Part shown: positions 63,100 through 64,000 of the stretch, one piece after another
How positions within the stretch are numbered: the first letter of the stretch is position 1
How the letters are laid out: the number at the start of each line of letters is the position of its first letter
Source: Elusimicrobiota bacterium
GTDB taxonomy: Bacteria > Elusimicrobiota > Elusimicrobia > FEN-1173
Direction: 5' to 3'
Length of the DNA: 64,000 nt
Assembly (NCBI GenBank): GCA_016715645.1
Contig: JADJZR010000015.1
Location: 1 to 64,000 of the forward strand
The notes under the pieces: generated by a model
The model's database searches: none
What the model saw: only the letters and a program-made list of their open reading frames with translations
Told to the model about the DNA's origin: nothing
Translations under genes and position numbers: made by a program

Positions 63100-64000
63100 T
63101 CCAAATACCAATCCACAAACCGGCGTACGCCGGTTTCAATGTCGACAGTGGGTCGATAGTCCAACCGGCGGGTGGATGATTCAATGTCCGCCCAGGTGGC
63201 CACCACGTCCCCCGGCTGGTGGGGTCGCAACCGTCGGCGAGCCTTTATTCCGGTTGCCGCCTCGATGGCCCGGATGAACCGGTCCAGGGTCACCGGTTGG
63301 TTGTTCCCCAAATTATAAATTCCCCAGGAATCGTTTCGGTCTAAAGCGGCCAACACGCCGGACACGATATCCGATATGTAGGTAAAATCCCGCTTCATCC
63401 GGCCGTGGTTAAAAACGTCGATGGGCTTGCCCTCCAACACGGCCTTTGTGAATGAATAGTACGCCATGTCCGGCCGGCCCCAGGGCCCATACACCGTAAA
63501 GAATCGCAGTCCCGTGCAATGGATCCCATACAGGTGATGATAAACGTGGGCCGTGAGCTCGTTGGCCCGTTTGGTGGCCGCGTAAAGGGAAACGGGATGG
63601 TCCACCCGGTCGTCAACGGAAAAAGGAACCTTTTTATTGTCTCCATACACCGACGATGAGGAGGCAAACACAAACGTGCCCACGCCCCGTTCCCGGGCCC
63701 ATTCGAGCATATTCAATGTTCCCAAAGCGTTGGATTTCTCATAGACAAGGGGGTGGGTGATGGAGTATCGAACACCGGCTTGGGCGCCCAAGTGACAGAT
63801 TTTGTCCACCCGGTCGCGACGGAGCGCGCGGCGCAAGGCGGCCCCGTTGGCCATGTCCACCGTCCGGATCGGCACGCCGGGAATTAAGGCTTTCACCCGG
63901 TCTCGTTTCAGTCGAGGGTCGTAATACGAATTGAAATTGTCCAGGCCGATGACTCGATCGCCCCGCTCCACCAAGGCGCGGGCCGTCCACGCGCCAATAA
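63087..64000 (-). CDS. NAD-dependent sugar epimerase, UDP-glucuronate 4-epimerase-like (partial, runs off window end)
   Basis: The frame is open to base 64000, where it reads IGAWTARALVERGDRVIGLDNFNSYYDPRLKRDRV, so only the first residues, with the start of the GxxGxxG loop, are missing. Seen: HLGAQAGVRYSI, the catalytic region FASSSSVYGDNKKVPF with Tyr and Lys in SLYAATKRANELTAHVYHHLYG (YxxxK), and GLRFFTVYGPWGRPDMAYYSFTKAVLEGKPI, characteristic of UDP-glucuronate or UDP-galacturonate 4-epimerases. It would feed uronic acids to surface glycans, fitting the glycosyltransferase blocks elsewhere in the window. Confidence 0.9.
   Translation of the reverse strand, partial: IGAWTARALVERGDRVIGLDNFNSYYDPRLKRDRVKALIPGVPIRTVDMANGAALRRALRRDRVDKICHLGAQAGVRYSITHPLVYEKSNALGTLNMLEWARERGVGTFVFASSSSVYGDNKKVPFSVDDRVDHPVSLYAATKRANELTAHVYHHLYGIHCTGLRFFTVYGPWGRPDMAYYSFTKAVLEGKPIDVFNHGRMKRDFTYISDIVSGVLAALDRNDSWGIYNLGNNQPVTLDRFIRAIEAATGIKARRRLRPHQPGDVVATWADIESSTRRLDYRPTVDIETGVRRFVDWYLDYCS

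Noticed and set aside
63117..63134. Palindrome AACCGGCGTACGCCGGTT as a terminator or operator
   Set aside because: It lies inside the epimerase coding region and has no T run.

Overview
The window is about 64 kb from a diderm bacterium of moderately high GC. The outer membrane is indicated by a PilQ-type secretin, two TolC-family channels, two RND pumps and an outer-membrane barrel protein. Nearly every base is coding and genes overlap by a few bases or sit a few bases apart. A 2-oxoacid:ferredoxin oxidoreductase and phosphotransacetylase point to an anaerobic or ferredoxin-linked metabolism. Nothing here fixes the phylum; an uncultured lineage such as Elusimicrobiota is a reasonable guess, not a demonstrated one.

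Layout. 1-5.0 kb (minus): envelope-glycan genes (two GT-C membrane glycosyltransferases, two GT2 enzymes, a methyltransferase). 5.0-19.2 kb (minus): a type IV pilus cluster, read from high to low coordinates as coaD, pta, pilB, pilT, an unusual receiver-TM-SGNH fusion, pilC, pilA, pilD, then pilM-N-O-P-Q from its own sigma70-type promoter, and a TPR membrane protein. 19.2-29.3 kb: a second glycan block (three large membrane proteins, two methyltransferases, a GT2 and an AsnB-like amidotransferase). 29.4-34.4 kb (minus): a barrel protein, a small membrane protein, a peptide-type substrate-binding protein and a ThDP enzyme with a structured leader. 34.4-37.3 kb: a tmRNA gene interrupted by a compact group I intron, hairpin repeats, a pilZ gene, a tadA remnant and an IS element. 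37.3-47.6 kb (minus): Ste24-like protease, two RND pumps and two TolC-like channels. 47.7-54.5 kb: lipoprotein, FtsH-like protease, two-component proteins, TPR protein and ribosomal protein S1. 54.6-64 kb: HAMP protein, korBA, a DUF2062/TIGR03545-type pair, ppnP, msrB, dCMP deaminase, ychF, and a sugar epimerase leaving the window.

The standout is the tmRNA gene at 34465-35005. Its two halves of the T arm are separated by 193 nt that fold as a complete minimal group I intron (P1, P2, P3, P5, P7, P8, P9 and a terminal G). Splicing would restore a perfect 5-bp T stem with a 7-nt loop and a 348-nt tmRNA encoding the tag GKPLNANTELALAA.

Caution on sequence quality: at least ten otherwise well-conserved genes carry 1-2 nt frame disruptions, many at homopolymers (GT2 at 4.9 kb, pilQ, pilP, pilM twice, pilA, a GT39 protein, the substrate-binding protein, pilZ, one RND pump). 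These look more like uncorrected assembly errors than decay, so I give each as one gene with the break position stated.
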